Origin: Intestinirhabdus alba | Lineage (GTDB): Bacteria > Pseudomonadota > Gammaproteobacteria > Enterobacterales > Enterobacteriaceae | NCBI RefSeq assembly: GCF_009711095.1 | Contig: NZ_WMJZ01000006.1 | Coordinates: forward strand, 62,001-126,000 | Direction: 5' to 3' | DNA length: 64,000 nt | Part shown: positions 54,832 through 64,000 of the stretch, in pieces | Position numbering within the stretch: the first letter of the stretch is position 1 | Layout: each line of letters starts with the position of its first letter | Position numbers and translations under genes: made by a program | The notes under the pieces: model-generated | The model's input: only the letters and a program-made list of their open reading frames with translations | Told to the model about the DNA's origin: nothing | Databases searched by the model: none

Positions 54832-55194
54832 GTGCCGGCCAAAATTGAGTTTAATAAAGATAACGTTCTTTCCGATAACGACGTTGTTCTGCGTAATATG
54901 ACCTACGTCCGCAGCGATGGGGCAGCCATTCACCAACGGCGTGAGGTTCAGGAGCGCGACAACGGCGCGGCGATCCTGCTTTATAGCCCGCAGAAAAAAC
55001 GTGGTGCTGATCCGCCAGTTTCGCGTCGCCACCCGGGTGAACGGCCCCGGCCCGGCGGGGTGGAGGATGAAGATATTGAGGTGCTGGAGCTGCCCTTTGC
55101 CCGGAAGCTGGAAATGTTTGAAAGCGGTGAGAGCCGGGACGATAAGACGGTATTCTTGCTTAACTATTTATCTGCTTCTGGCTTAATGGAATAA
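54832..55194 (+). pseudogene. nudK: Decayed nudK (GDP-mannose pyrophosphatase), Nudix box deleted
   Basis: The start (from GTG: PAKIEFNKDNVLSDNDVVLRN, then REVQERDNGAAILLYSPQKK) and the end (VEDEDIEVLELPFARKL, TVFLLNYLSASGLME) clearly match NudK. After the AAAAAA run near 55000 the homologous reading moves to another frame (VVLIRQFRVATRVNG). It returns to the first frame at GVEDEDIE. Between NG and GVEDED about 65 residues of the family are missing, including the whole Nudix box. The frame is open by chance for 120 codons, but the product cannot be a functional hydrolase. Confidence 0.85.
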
Positions 55195-55519
55195 TAAATA
55201 AAGGGTAAGAGGCTATCCCATAAGGCTATTCTACCTGCCGTTTTGAACCCGGGCCGTGCCCGCGCAGCACGCATCGCGTTATGAATGTCCGTCAGGACAG
55301 CCCTCCGGGGGACACTTTGCGATTTACTCTCATGTACTATCGGTACGTGCGGTGCGCTGTCCGTATTCAAACTGCCCGTGGAAGCGACGCCCGGTGGGAG
55401 AGCCTCTTTGTCTGCGTCTGGTACGGCGTCGCTATCCGATAAATCCGATTGAGCCGCTCCGATCGCACAACGAAGATACGACCAGTACCGTGGTTCTGAA
55501 CTCTGGGGTTGTACCGTCC
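55195..55519. other. Gap between nudK remnant and ypfG
   Basis: About 325 bases. The ypfG frame stays open through it without similarity to the family, so I treat it as non-coding leader. No clear promoter, repeat or RNA gene recognised. Confidence 0.4.
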
Positions 55520-56560
55520 ATGCGCTATCGCGTCATCTTTTTCTTTCTGTTCGGCCTGCTGTCGACTCGGCTGCTATGGGCCGCCCCTGCGCAGCGGGCG
55601 TTCTCCGACTGGCAGGTGACCTGCAATAATCAGAATTTCTGCGTGGCGCGTAACGCCGGCGATCATCACGGCCTGGTGATGACGCTGAGTCGCAGCGCCG
55701 GGGCGCATACCGACGCGGTGCTGCGTATCGATCGGGGCGGTTTTTCCACGCCGTCCCCGGACGAGCCGGCCCTTGCGCCGCGCCTGCTGCTGGACGGCAG
55801 GCCGCTGGCGCTGAGCGCCGTGGGCTGGAAAATTTCGCCCTGGCATCTGCTGTCCGACGACGCCGCCACCATTGCGGCGTTTTTACAGACCGTCCAGGAG
55901 GCGCAGGCCATCACGCTGTACGGCGGGGCACAGAGGATTTCCCTGGCGGGGCTGAAGGCCGCGCTGTTGTTTATCGACGCCCAGCAAAAGCGCGTCGGTA
56001 GCGAGACGGCGTGGATCGAGAAGGGGGACAGCCCGCCCCTCAGCGTGCCGCCGGCCCCCGCCCTGCACAGCGTGGCCGCGGTGGAGCCTGCGCCCATGCC
56101 GCTCTCCGAAGAGGAGCGCGACGATCTTCTTGACTACGGCAACCGGCGAATAGACGCGCTTTACTGCTCTCTCGATCCCTTTCGTCGGACGGTGCGGGTG
56201 GCCGCCCTGACCGATGACAAGGCGCTGATAATGATAGCCTGTGAAGCGGGGGCCTATAATACCGTCGATCTGGCGTGGGTGGTGACCCGGCGTAAACCGC
56301 TGGTCTCCCGGGCGGTTCGTCTGCGCCTGCCGTTTCAGACCAGCGGGAGCAACGCCACGGAGCTGATGAACGTCGCGTTTGATGAGCGGTCCCGGGAGCT
56401 GGTGACGCTGGCGAAAGGGCGGGGGTTAACGGACTGCGGCGTCCAGACGCGCTGGCGGTTTGACGGCCAGCGCTTTCGCCTGGTGCGCTATGCAAAAGAG
56501 CCAAGCTGCGACGGCTGGCACGGGCCGGATGCCTGGCCGACCCTGTGGATCACCCGTTAA
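55520..56560 (+). CDS. ypfG: Periplasmic DUF1176 protein YpfG
   Basis: Start ATG 55520 (MRYRVIFFFLFGLLSTRLL) gives 346 residues, close to the E. coli protein. A signal peptide likely ends at LWA-AP (about residue 21). The mature protein opens QRAFSDWQVTCNNQNFCVARN, typical of DUF1176, and contains several paired cysteines. Function unknown. The upstream frame extension (88 codons) lacks homology. It converges on tktB with 37 bases between. Confidence 0.87.
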   Translation: MRYRVIFFFLFGLLSTRLLWAAPAQRAFSDWQVTCNNQNFCVARNAGDHHGLVMTLSRSAGAHTDAVLRIDRGGFSTPSPDEPALAPRLLLDGRPLALSAVGWKISPWHLLSDDAATIAAFLQTVQEAQAITLYGGAQRISLAGLKAALLFIDAQQKRVGSETAWIEKGDSPPLSVPPAPALHSVAAVEPAPMPLSEEERDDLLDYGNRRIDALYCSLDPFRRTVRVAALTDDKALIMIACEAGAYNTVDLAWVVTRRKPLVSRAVRLRLPFQTSGSNATELMNVAFDERSRELVTLAKGRGLTDCGVQTRWRFDGQRFRLVRYAKEPSCDGWHGPDAWPTLWITR

Positions 56561-56597
56561 CCGCCCCGCAGATCGTGCGCCGGGGCGGCCGTTGTAC

Positions 56598-58592
56598 TTA
56601 CCGACGCAATACCCCGTGCGCTTTTTCAAGGATATTCTCTACCGTAAAGCCGAAGTAAGGAAACAGCTTCCCGGCCGGTGCCGATTCGCCGTAGCCGGTC
56701 ATTCCGACGATGGCTCCCTTCAGCCCGACGTACTTGTACCAGTAATCGGCTATGCCGGCCTCGATCGCCACCCTGGCGGAGACGTTCGACGGCAGCACCG
56801 ATTCACGGTACGCCTCGTCCTGGGCGTCAAAGATATCCGTGGATGGCAGAGAGACGACCCGCACGCTGTGGCCTTCGCCGGCCAGCTTTTCTGCCGCCAG
56901 CAGGGTAATCTCCATCTCAGAGCCGGTGGCGATCAGGATGATATCCGGCCTGCCGCCGCCGTCTTTAAGCACGTAGCCGCCGCGGGCGATGGCGTTAACC
57001 TGCTCCGGAGTGCGCTCGACCTGCGCCAGGTTCTGCCGTGAGAGGATCAGCGCCGTGGGCCCGTCGTGACGCTCAATCGCCAGCTTCCAGCCCACCGCCG
57101 CCTCGACCCGATCGCAGGGACGCCAGGTGCTGAAGTTCGGCGTTAAGCGCAGGCTAGCCAGCTGCTCTACCGCCTGGTGCGTGGGGCCATCCTCTCCCAG
57201 ACCAATAGAGTCATGGGTATAGACCATGATCTGCCGGGCCTTCATCAGCGCCGCCATTCGCGCCGCGTTGCGCGCGTATTCGACGAACATCAGAAAGGTG
57301 GCGGTATAGGGAACAAAGCCCCCGTGATGAGCGATGCCGTTGGCGATGGCGGTCATGCCGAACTCGCGCACCCCGTAGTGAATATAGTTGCCCGCCGGGT
57401 CCTCCTTCAGCGAAACCGAACCCTGCCAGAGGGTCAGATTGCTGGGGGCGAGATCCGCCGAGCCGCCGAGCAGCTCCGGCAGCAGCGGCCCCCAGGCGTT
57501 AAGCGTATTCTGGGAAGCCTTGCGGGTGGCGATCTTCTCCGGGCTGGCCTGCAGGTCAGCGATATAGCGCCGGGTCTCCTGCTCCCAGCGCTCCGGCAGC
57601 CCGCCGCTCATTCGCCGGGTAAATTCCGCCGCCAGCGCCGGGTGGGCTTTTTCATAGGCGGCAAATTTTTCCTGCCACTGCCGCTGCGCCTTCTCGCCTT
57701 TTTCCCTGGCGTCCCAGGCGCGGTAGATCGCTTCAGGAATTTCAAAGGCGGGATGGTGCCAGCCCAACTGCTGGCGGGTCAGCGCCACCTCCTCTTCGCC
57801 CAGCGCCGCGCCGTGGGAGGACTCTTTTCCGGCCTTGTTCGGCGAGCCAAAGCCGATGGTCGTCCGACAGATAATCAGCGACGGCTTATCCTTCACGCTC
57901 TGCGCTTCCTGAATCGCTTTTTTAACCGCCTGCGGATCGTGGCCGTCGATCTCGTGCACCACGTGCCAGCGGTAGGCCTCAAAGCGCTTTGCGGTATCGT
58001 CGGTGAACCAGCCTTCCGTTTCGCCGTCGATGGAGATACCGTTACAATCGTAAAAGCCAATCAGCTTGCCCAGCCCCAGGGTGCCCGCCAGCGAACAGAC
58101 CTCGTGCGAGATCCCCTCCATCAGGCAACCGTCGCCCATAAAAACGTAGGTATAGTGATCGACAATGTCATGCTCCGGTCGGTTGAACTGTGCGGCCAGC
58201 GTGCGCTCGGCGATGGCCAGGCCGACGGCGTTGACCAGCCCCTGGCCGAGGGGACCGGTGGTGGTTTCCACTCCCGGCGTATAGCCGATCTCCGGATGCC
58301 CCGGCGTTCTGGAATGCAGCTGCCGGAAATTTTTTAACTCCTCCAGCGGCAGGTCGTAGCCTGTCAGGTGCAGCAGGCTGTAGAGCAGCATAGAGGCGTG
58401 GCCGTTGGAGAGAATAAAACGGTCGCGGTCGTACCAGGCGGGGTCGGTCGGGTTGTGCTTAAGAAAATCGTTCCACAGCACTTCGGCGATATCCGCCATG
58501 CCCATCGGCGCGCCGGGATGGCCGGAACCAGCTTTCTGAACGGCGTCCATACTGAGCGCGCGGATGGCGTTGGCAAGGTCTTTACGGGACAT
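56598..58592 (-). CDS. tktB: Transketolase 2
   Basis: Thiamine-diphosphate enzyme of the non-oxidative pentose phosphate pathway. The 664 residues include [18 protein letters not shown] and the TPP/Mg motif [18 protein letters not shown] ending in [11 protein letters not shown]. The Pyr domain has [14 protein letters not shown], and the C-terminal domain [14 protein letters not shown]. Similarity is to TktB, and the talA-tktB pairing confirms the paralogue. Stationary-phase control is known for the pair in E. coli. The spacer from talA is 128 bases. Confidence 0.94.
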   Translation of the reverse strand: MSRKDLANAIRALSMDAVQKAGSGHPGAPMGMADIAEVLWNDFLKHNPTDPAWYDRDRFILSNGHASMLLYSLLHLTGYDLPLEELKNFRQLHSRTPGHPEIGYTPGVETTTGPLGQGLVNAVGLAIAERTLAAQFNRPEHDIVDHYTYVFMGDGCLMEGISHEVCSLAGTLGLGKLIGFYDCNGISIDGETEGWFTDDTAKRFEAYRWHVVHEIDGHDPQAVKKAIQEAQSVKDKPSLIICRTTIGFGSPNKAGKESSHGAALGEEEVALTRQQLGWHHPAFEIPEAIYRAWDAREKGEKAQRQWQEKFAAYEKAHPALAAEFTRRMSGGLPERWEQETRRYIADLQASPEKIATRKASQNTLNAWGPLLPELLGGSADLAPSNLTLWQGSVSLKEDPAGNYIHYGVREFGMTAIANGIAHHGGFVPYTATFLMFVEYARNAARMAALMKARQIMVYTHDSIGLGEDGPTHQAVEQLASLRLTPNFSTWRPCDRVEAAVGWKLAIERHDGPTALILSRQNLAQVERTPEQVNAIARGGYVLKDGGGRPDIILIATGSEMEITLLAAEKLAGEGHSVRVVSLPSTDIFDAQDEAYRESVLPSNVSARVAIEAGIADYWYKYVGLKGAIVGMTGYGESAPAGKLFPYFGFTVENILEKAHGVLRR

Positions 58593-58720
58593 ACATTACT
58601 CCGGAGCGAGATTGATACGGGGTTGTCCTGCAGGCGGATCCTGCGGCCCGCGCTTTCGCCACGCCGGGGAAAAGCGCAGCGTGCGAACCGGCCGTCGCAG
58701 GGGAGCCACAGCGGCGTTAG

Positions 58721-59671
58721 CTACAGTCTGGCAGCCAGCAGGTCTTCGAGGCTGCGCCGATCGACGGCGAACAGGCGGATGCCCTCCGACAGCTTTTCAA
58801 CCGCCATGGCGTCCTGGTTATGCTCCCAGCGGAATTCGGCTTCGGTCATCGGCGTCGGGCGCGGGAAGGTCTGGGAAGAGGGCACCAGCCTGCGGATTGT
58901 CGGCGCTTCTTTCTCCTGCAGCTCTCTGAGCAGGGCGGGAGAGATGGTCAGGCGGTCGCAGCCGGTCAGGGCCAGAATTTGTTCGATACGGCGGAAGCTG
59001 GCCCCCATCACGATGGTGTCATAGCGGTGCTGCTTGAAGTAGTCATAAATATTGCGCACCGATTTTACGCCCGGATCTTCGTCCACCACGTACGGCTCCA
59101 TCGGGCTGCGCGCCTGATACCAGTCGTAAATGCGCCCGACGAACGGCGAGATAAGATAGACGCCCGCTTCGGCGCAGGCCCTGGCCTGGGCAAACGAGAA
59201 CAGCAGCGTCAGGTTGCAGTGAATGCCCTCTTTTTCCAGCGTCTCCGCCGCGCGGATCCCCTCCCAGGTGGCGGCCAGTTTGATCAGAATACGCGACTTA
59301 TCCACCCCCTGCTGGCGGTAAAGATCCACCAGGTGGCGGGCCTTCTCAATGCTTTTTTCTTTGTCAAAGGAGAGGCGCGCGTCCACTTCGGTAGAGACCC
59401 GGCCCGGAATGCTTTGCAGAATTTCCGCCCCGAAGTTGACCGCCAGCTTGTCGCAGGCGGCCGCCACCTGCTGTTCCTGGGTGTCGCCGCGGGTTTTCCC
59501 CCACGCCAGCGCGTCGTCGATCAGGTGCGCGTAATGCTCCAGCCCGGCGGCCTTCAGCAGCAGAGAGGGGTTGGTGGTGGCGTCTTCGGGTTGATAGTGA
59601 CGAATGGATTCGATATCGCCGCTGTCGGCGACAACGGTGGTGAACTGTTTGATGCCGTCTAGCTGGTTCAT
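58721..59671 (-). CDS. talA: Transaldolase A
   Basis: Transfers dihydroxyacetone between sugar phosphates. The 316 residues ([19 protein letters not shown]) carry the Schiff-base Lys131 in [16 protein letters not shown], and [11 protein letters not shown]. Length and pairing with tktB identify TalA rather than TalB. It is divergent from maeB. Confidence 0.95.
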   Translation of the reverse strand: MNQLDGIKQFTTVVADSGDIESIRHYQPEDATTNPSLLLKAAGLEHYAHLIDDALAWGKTRGDTQEQQVAAACDKLAVNFGAEILQSIPGRVSTEVDARLSFDKEKSIEKARHLVDLYRQQGVDKSRILIKLAATWEGIRAAETLEKEGIHCNLTLLFSFAQARACAEAGVYLISPFVGRIYDWYQARSPMEPYVVDEDPGVKSVRNIYDYFKQHRYDTIVMGASFRRIEQILALTGCDRLTISPALLRELQEKEAPTIRRLVPSSQTFPRPTPMTEAEFRWEHNQDAMAVEKLSEGIRLFAVDRRSLEDLLAARL

Positions 59672-59950
59672 AGGAAATACTCCTTGAAAAGTAAAGATAT
59701 CGCTGAGTGCGTTGCTTCACACTTCTGGAAAGTTCATCAACGGGTTAAGCAAAAAGCATAGCAGACGGGCATGGCATTGCTGGCGCGGGCAGGTAACATA
59801 GAAGTTATAAATTGATAACAAATTCCCGGTTTCGGTAGCGAGAGTATAACGATGTTCAAAGTTTGCGCCGCGCGGTGAGGTGATAATGTGCGGCGCAGTC
59901 GACGGGCTACCGCGCTACTCTTTTGAACGATGTGTAAAAGGAACAACAAG

Positions 59951-62230
59951 ATGGATGACCAGTTAAAACAAAGCGCTCTTGATTTCCATGCGTTTCCTGT
60001 CCCCGGTAAAATTCAGGTTTCCCCCACCAAGCCTCTCGCCACCCAGCGCGATCTGGCGCTGGCCTATTCGCCCGGCGTGGCGGCACCGTGCCTTGAAATT
60101 GAAAAGGATCCGCTGGCGGCCTACAAATACACCGCCCGCGGCAACCTGGTGGCGGTGATCTCCAACGGCACGGCGGTGCTGGGCCTTGGCAATATCGGCG
60201 CGCTGGCCGGCAAGCCGGTGATGGAGGGCAAGGGGGTACTGTTTAAGAAGTTTGCCGGAATCGACGTGTTCGACATCGAGGTGGACGAGCTTGACCCGGA
60301 TAAGTTTATTGAGGTTGTCGCCGCCCTGGAACCAACCTTCGGCGGCATCAACCTTGAAGATATCAAAGCCCCGGAGTGCTTCTATATTGAGCAAAAGCTG
60401 CGCGAACGCATGAACATTCCGGTGTTCCACGACGATCAGCACGGCACGGCGATCATCAGCACCGCCGCCATTCTTAACGGCCTGCGGGTGGTGGAAAAAA
60501 CGATTTCCGACGTGCGGATGGTGGTTTCCGGTGCCGGGGCGGCGGCTATCGCCTGTATGAATCTGCTGGTGGCGCTCGGTATGCAGAAGCACAACATCGT
60601 GGTGTGCGACTCGAAGGGGGTTATCTACCAGGGGCGTGAACCGAACATGGCGGAAACCAAGGCGGCCTATGCGGTGGTGGACGACGGCAGGCGCACCCTT
60701 GAGGAGGTGATCGACGGGGCGGACATCTTCCTCGGCTGTTCCGGGCCGAAGGTGCTGACGCCGGAGATGGTGAAGAAAATGGCGCGCGCGCCGATGATTC
60801 TGGCGCTGGCCAACCCGGAGCCGGAGATCCTGCCGCCGCTGGCGAAGGCGGTGCGGCCGGACGCTATTATCTGCACCGGTCGTTCCGACTATCCCAACCA
60901 GGTTAATAACGTGCTCTGCTTCCCGTTCATCTTCCGCGGGGCGCTGGACGTCGGCGCTACCGCTATTAACGAAGAGATGAAGCTGGCGGCGGTGCACGCC
61001 ATCGCCGGGCTGGCCCACGCCGAGCAGAGCGAGGTGGTGGCCTCCGCCTATGGCGATCAGGATCTGAGCTTCGGCGCGGAGTATATTATTCCGAAGCCGT
61101 TCGATCCGCGCCTGATCGTCAAGATCGCCCCGGCGGTGGCCAAAGCGGCGATGGACTCCGGGGTGGCGAGGCGGCCGATCGCCGACTTTGACGCCTACGT
61201 CGACAAGCTGACCGAGTTCGTTTACAAGACCAATCTGTTTATGAAGCCCATCTTCTCCCAGGCGCGTAAAGCGCCGAAGCGCGTGGTGCTGGCGGAAGGG
61301 GAAGAGGCGCGCGTGCTGCACGCCACCCAGGAGCTGATTACCCTGGGGCTGGCGAAGCCGATCCTGATTGGTCGCCCTGGGGTCATTGAGATGCGTATTC
61401 AGAAGCTGGGTCTGCAGATCAGAGCCGGCGTCGATTTTGAGATCGTAAATAATGAATCCGATCCGCGCTTTAAGGAGTACTGGAACGAGTACTATCAGAT
61501 TATGAAGCGTCGGGGCGTCACCCAGGAGCAGGCGCAGCGGGCGATGATCAGCAACACCACGGCTATCGGCGCGATCATGGTGCAGCGTGGGGAGGCGGAC
61601 GCGATGATCTGCGGCACCGTCGGCGACTATCACGAGCACTTTAGCGTAGTGAAAGAGGTCTTCGGCTACCGCGACGGCGTGCATACGGCGGGGGCGATGA
61701 ACGCGCTGCTGCTGCCCAGCGGCAACACCTTTATCGCCGACACCTATGTTAACGACGATCCCACACCGGAGCAGCTGGCGGAGATTACCCTGCTGGCGGC
61801 GGAGACCGTTCGCCGCTTCGGCATTGAGCCAAAGGTGGCGCTGCTGTCGCACTCTAACTTTGGTTCATCCACCTGCCCGTCTGCCGGCAAGATGCGCCAG
61901 GCCCTTGAGAAGGTGCGCGAGCGCGCGCCGGAGCTGATGATTGACGGCGAGATGCACGGCGATGCGGCGCTAATGGAGAGCATTCGCAACGACCGGATGC
62001 CGGACAGCCCGCTGAAGGGCTCGGCCAATATTTTACTGATGCCGAACATGGAGGCGGCCCGCATTAGTTACAACTTACTGCGCGTCTCCAGTTCAGAAGG
62101 GGTAACCGTTGGCCCGGTGCTGATGGGGGTGGCGAAGCCGGTTCACGTACTGACGCCGATCGCCTCCGTGCGGCGTATCGTAAATATGGTTGCGCTGGCG
62201 GTAGTGGAAGCCCAGACACAGCCGCTGTAA
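59951..62230 (+). CDS. maeB: NADP-dependent malic enzyme MaeB (with phosphotransacetylase-like domain)
   Basis: Decarboxylates malate to pyruvate with NADP+. I use ATG 59951 ([19 protein letters not shown]), eight bases after AAGGA, giving 759 residues as in E. coli; the frame opens seven codons earlier. The N-terminal malic domain includes [15 protein letters not shown] and [10 protein letters not shown]. The NAD(P) domain has [16 protein letters not shown]. The C-terminal half (about 430-759) is a phosphotransacetylase-like regulatory domain ([16 protein letters not shown]). Marks the end of the E. coli-like block. Confidence 0.96.
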   Translation: MDDQLKQSALDFHAFPVPGKIQVSPTKPLATQRDLALAYSPGVAAPCLEIEKDPLAAYKYTARGNLVAVISNGTAVLGLGNIGALAGKPVMEGKGVLFKKFAGIDVFDIEVDELDPDKFIEVVAALEPTFGGINLEDIKAPECFYIEQKLRERMNIPVFHDDQHGTAIISTAAILNGLRVVEKTISDVRMVVSGAGAAAIACMNLLVALGMQKHNIVVCDSKGVIYQGREPNMAETKAAYAVVDDGRRTLEEVIDGADIFLGCSGPKVLTPEMVKKMARAPMILALANPEPEILPPLAKAVRPDAIICTGRSDYPNQVNNVLCFPFIFRGALDVGATAINEEMKLAAVHAIAGLAHAEQSEVVASAYGDQDLSFGAEYIIPKPFDPRLIVKIAPAVAKAAMDSGVARRPIADFDAYVDKLTEFVYKTNLFMKPIFSQARKAPKRVVLAEGEEARVLHATQELITLGLAKPILIGRPGVIEMRIQKLGLQIRAGVDFEIVNNESDPRFKEYWNEYYQIMKRRGVTQEQAQRAMISNTTAIGAIMVQRGEADAMICGTVGDYHEHFSVVKEVFGYRDGVHTAGAMNALLLPSGNTFIADTYVNDDPTPEQLAEITLLAAETVRRFGIEPKVALLSHSNFGSSTCPSAGKMRQALEKVRERAPELMIDGEMHGDAALMESIRNDRMPDSPLKGSANILLMPNMEAARISYNLLRVSSSEGVTVGPVLMGVAKPVHVLTPIASVRRIVNMVALAVVEAQTQPL

Positions 62231-62244
62231 TCATGCACCGGCAA

Positions 62245-62272
62245 GGCCCTTATCCCGGCAGGGGTAAGGGCC
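62245..62272 (+). terminator. Hairpin after maeB
   Basis: Arms 62245-62256 and 62261-62272 pair over 12 bp (GGCCCTTATCCC with GGGGTAAGGGCC, one G-T wobble) around loop GGCA. No U tract. Confidence 0.6.
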
Positions 62273-62416
62273 AGGGCGCGCCGGCAGGAGGTGAAAGCGA
62301 ACCGTCCGCGGATACAGGAAGGCTATTTCTGTAAGTATGATAAGTTCGCCGCCTGACCGCAGATGGTTCCGGTGAATACAGGTTGCTGCCAGGACAAAGA
62401 AGAGTAAGGATAGTCG

Positions 62417-62722
<306 letters not shown>

Positions 62723-63083
62723 AATTTATCTATCTGCCGTCAGTATGGAAAAACAAAATGGCCGGATAAGCGCTGCTCTTTGCGTAACATTCGCGCGTAG
62801 CATAGCATATGTATGGCAGTCGCAGTAGAAATGAACCGGTACAGGATGAATGCCAGGAGACTGGGCCAGGAGCATACGCCGCTGCTGAGCTGCTGTCGGT
62901 AAGTGTAATCTCTGGTTGCGTGGCTTATGGCGCAGCTAAGTAGGCGCGGGGTGCGAAGTGCAGCGCGATGCGACGCTTTCGCGGTTAAAAATCCGCTTCC
63001 GCCTGATAGTTTCTGCTGCCGGGACAACGCCGCGCTACCGTCTTTTTCACGCCGCGCCCGGGAGATTTTCCACTAATAAAAAC
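62723..63083. other. Accessory gap without a supported gene
   Basis: About 360 bases between the split gene and the next remnant. Some ERIC-like wording (CCAGGAGACTGGGCC, 62850 area) is visible, but I could not define a unit. Base composition becomes A+T-rich towards the right. Confidence 0.4.
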
Positions 63084-63221
63084 TGGTTTTTTGGAAGGAT
63101 TTATTTATTTTTTACCTTATTAAATCCGGCGGAAGCCTGGGGTTACAGAAATAGTGTATTCTCGGATGTGGCAGAGAATAACGCTGCGAGCGCCAAAATA
63201 GATAAATGTTTAAGACGATAA
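63084..63221 (+). pseudogene. Possible 5'-truncated secreted peptide gene
   Basis: The frame reads WFFGRIYLFFTLLNPAEA, which looks like a signal-peptide core with an AEA-type cleavage site. A short mature part (WGYRNSVFSDVAENNAAS then AKIDKCLRR) follows, ending TAA at 63219. No ATG, GTG or TTG sits near the hydrophobic stretch, and the 50 upstream codons look non-coding. A remnant or an atypical start are both possible. It lies 25 bases before the lipoprotein gene. Family not recognised. Confidence 0.3.
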
Positions 63222-63246
63222 TTTTTTTAATAAAAAGGAGAGAGCT

Positions 63247-63636
63247 ATGAAAAAACGGGTTAGCGTTGCCATGCTATTGATTGGCGGTATTCTGTTAAGC
63301 GGGTGCGGTGAGAAAGAGCCAGGCGAGGTGGCCAAAGATTTTTATCTTGCCGTGGAGAAAAAAGATGTTGATAAGGCATACGGAATGCTTTATCTGAATG
63401 ATGCCGACCTGAATAAGGAGATGCAGGTTAAGGGTAAGCTACAAATGATTATTGGTGAATCTTCCAAAAGCATCAGCGCCAGGGGAGGCACTAAAAACGT
63501 TGAAATTGGCGAAGTAACCATGGGAGAGTCTACGGCAAAGGTAGCGCTTCATGTTACATTCAAGAACGGGACAGACAAGAATGAGCGTTTTAATTTGCGG
63601 CAGAAAGATAAGGAGTGGAAAGTACTGTTACGCTAG
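63247..63636 (+). CDS. Small lipoprotein with DUF4878-like (NTF2-like) domain
   Basis: The 129 residues start MKKRVSVAMLLIGGILLSG with lipobox LLSGC (Cys20), followed by Gly, so outer-membrane sorting is expected. The mature region (PGEVAKDFYLAVEKKDVDKA, ending with a KDKEWKVLLR beta strand) fits the DUF4878 fold of small exported proteins. AAGGAGAG precedes the ATG. G+C is clearly lower than in maeB, suggesting acquisition. The next gene overlaps or abuts it, so the two form a unit. Biological role unknown. Confidence 0.8.
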   Translation: MKKRVSVAMLLIGGILLSGCGEKEPGEVAKDFYLAVEKKDVDKAYGMLYLNDADLNKEMQVKGKLQMIIGESSKSISARGGTKNVEIGEVTMGESTAKVALHVTFKNGTDKNERFNLRQKDKEWKVLLR

Positions 63637-63637
63637 G

Positions 63638-64000
63638 GTGCTCTCTTTTTTGCTATGGCTTCCCTGCGCGGTATGGGGAAGCTCCGTTCCGAAAGGAATA
63701 ACGGACGGAGATCTGGTTTTTCGCACCGGCGATGAAGCCATCAGCGCCGTAATTCGAACGCTGGACACCAGCGGCTTCAGCCATGTCGGAATGCTCTATT
63801 TCAGGGAGGGAGAACCCTTTATTATCCACTCCACGCCTGCGGAGCATGAAGGCGTAAAGGATGGCGTCGTTATTGATTCTCTTGACTTCTTTATCTCCCG
63901 CTCGGTTAATAAAACGGTGAGTTACTATCATATTAACTCTGGAAATAAAGATCGGACGCAGGTGATTAAGCGTGCTTTAGCCTATTTGGGAACACCTTTT
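63638..64000 (+). CDS. YiiX/YebB-like permuted papain (NlpC/P60-type) hydrolase, 3' end cut by window edge
   Basis: The frame is open to the window end for 121 codons. From GTG 63638 it reads a short hydrophobic leader (LSFLLWLPCAVWGSS) then DGDLVFRTGDEAISAVI and GFSHVGMLYFREGEPFIIHS, and finally YLGTPF. This is the opening of the permuted papain-like YiiX group, with the catalytic His in FSHVG; the cysteine (usually further on) is outside the window. An in-frame ATG at 63581, overlapping the lipoprotein gene, gives a more basic signal-peptide start and is an alternative. Neither start has a strong Shine-Dalgarno. Confidence 0.7.
   Translation, partial: MLSFLLWLPCAVWGSSVPKGITDGDLVFRTGDEAISAVIRTLDTSGFSHVGMLYFREGEPFIIHSTPAEHEGVKDGVVIDSLDFFISRSVNKTVSYYHINSGNKDRTQVIKRALAYLGTPF

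Noticed and set aside
55256-55519. Upstream extension of ypfG
   Set aside because: No similarity to the family and no signal peptide; ATG 55520 begins a clear signal peptide.
59963-61852. Antisense open frame of 629 codons in maeB
   Set aside because: Same reason; the sense frame is a full-length malic enzyme.
62723-63083. Possible second ERIC copy
   Set aside because: Only isolated words of the ERIC core are visible and no termini could be matched.

Overview
The window is a stretch of core chromosome from a GC-rich member of the Enterobacteriaceae. Nearly every protein aligns over its whole length with the Escherichia coli family member I remember, and gene order follows the E. coli K-12 block from sseA to maeB, read in reverse. 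Distinctive lineage markers include ypfM (19 codons), yfgG, ypfN, the CUG-started hda, the narQ/acrD pair and ERIC repeats. Codon third positions are strongly G/C-biased. I do not assign a genus. No rRNA, tRNA, CRISPR array, integrase or transposase was seen.

Layout. 1-8158: sseA (3' end outside the window), then yfhM-pbpC, a periplasmic defence and peptidoglycan pair. 8159-17577: ndk, rlmN and the rodZ-ispG-hisS-yfgM-bamB-der cluster (cell shape, isoprenoid synthesis, translation, outer-membrane assembly, ribosome assembly). 17765-22409: xseA divergent from guaBA (GMP synthesis). 22584-29188: yfgG, the cyclic-di-GMP phosphodiesterase yfgF, and the polyphosphate genes ppk and ppx. 29385-33434: purMN divergent from upp-uraA (purine synthesis, uracil salvage). 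33574-38515: hda, yfgD, bepA, perM, bcp, gcvR. 38662-44551: dapA-bamC, purC, ypfJ, tmcA. 44660-46816: yffB-dapE-ypfN and the tiny ypfM. 47071-54739: acrD, narQ, aegA. 54832-62230: decayed nudK, ypfG, tktB, talA, maeB. 62231-64000: a low-GC accessory stretch where E. coli carries the eut operon.

Regulatory threads. PurR-type operators precede purM, purC and guaB. Perfect FNR-type palindromes lie upstream of yfgF and in the purM/upp divergent region. A BaeR-like box lies upstream of acrD, and a near-consensus DnaA box sits in the guaB leader. Many operon ends carry strong hairpins, some without a U-tract.

The departures from ordinary core genome are ERIC-family repeats and gene decay. One intact ERIC splits a 60-codon reading frame near 62.5 kb. 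A long degenerate ERIC lies in the ndk leader. A remnant sits between ppk and ppx, which are normally nearly contiguous. Further terminal fragments flank yffB and aegA. nudK has lost its Nudix box. The right edge holds a small lipoprotein gene and the start of a papain/NlpC-like hydrolase of the YiiX type, the most likely acquired segment. I saw no convincing new defence or mobile system; the accessory right edge is the best place to look further.
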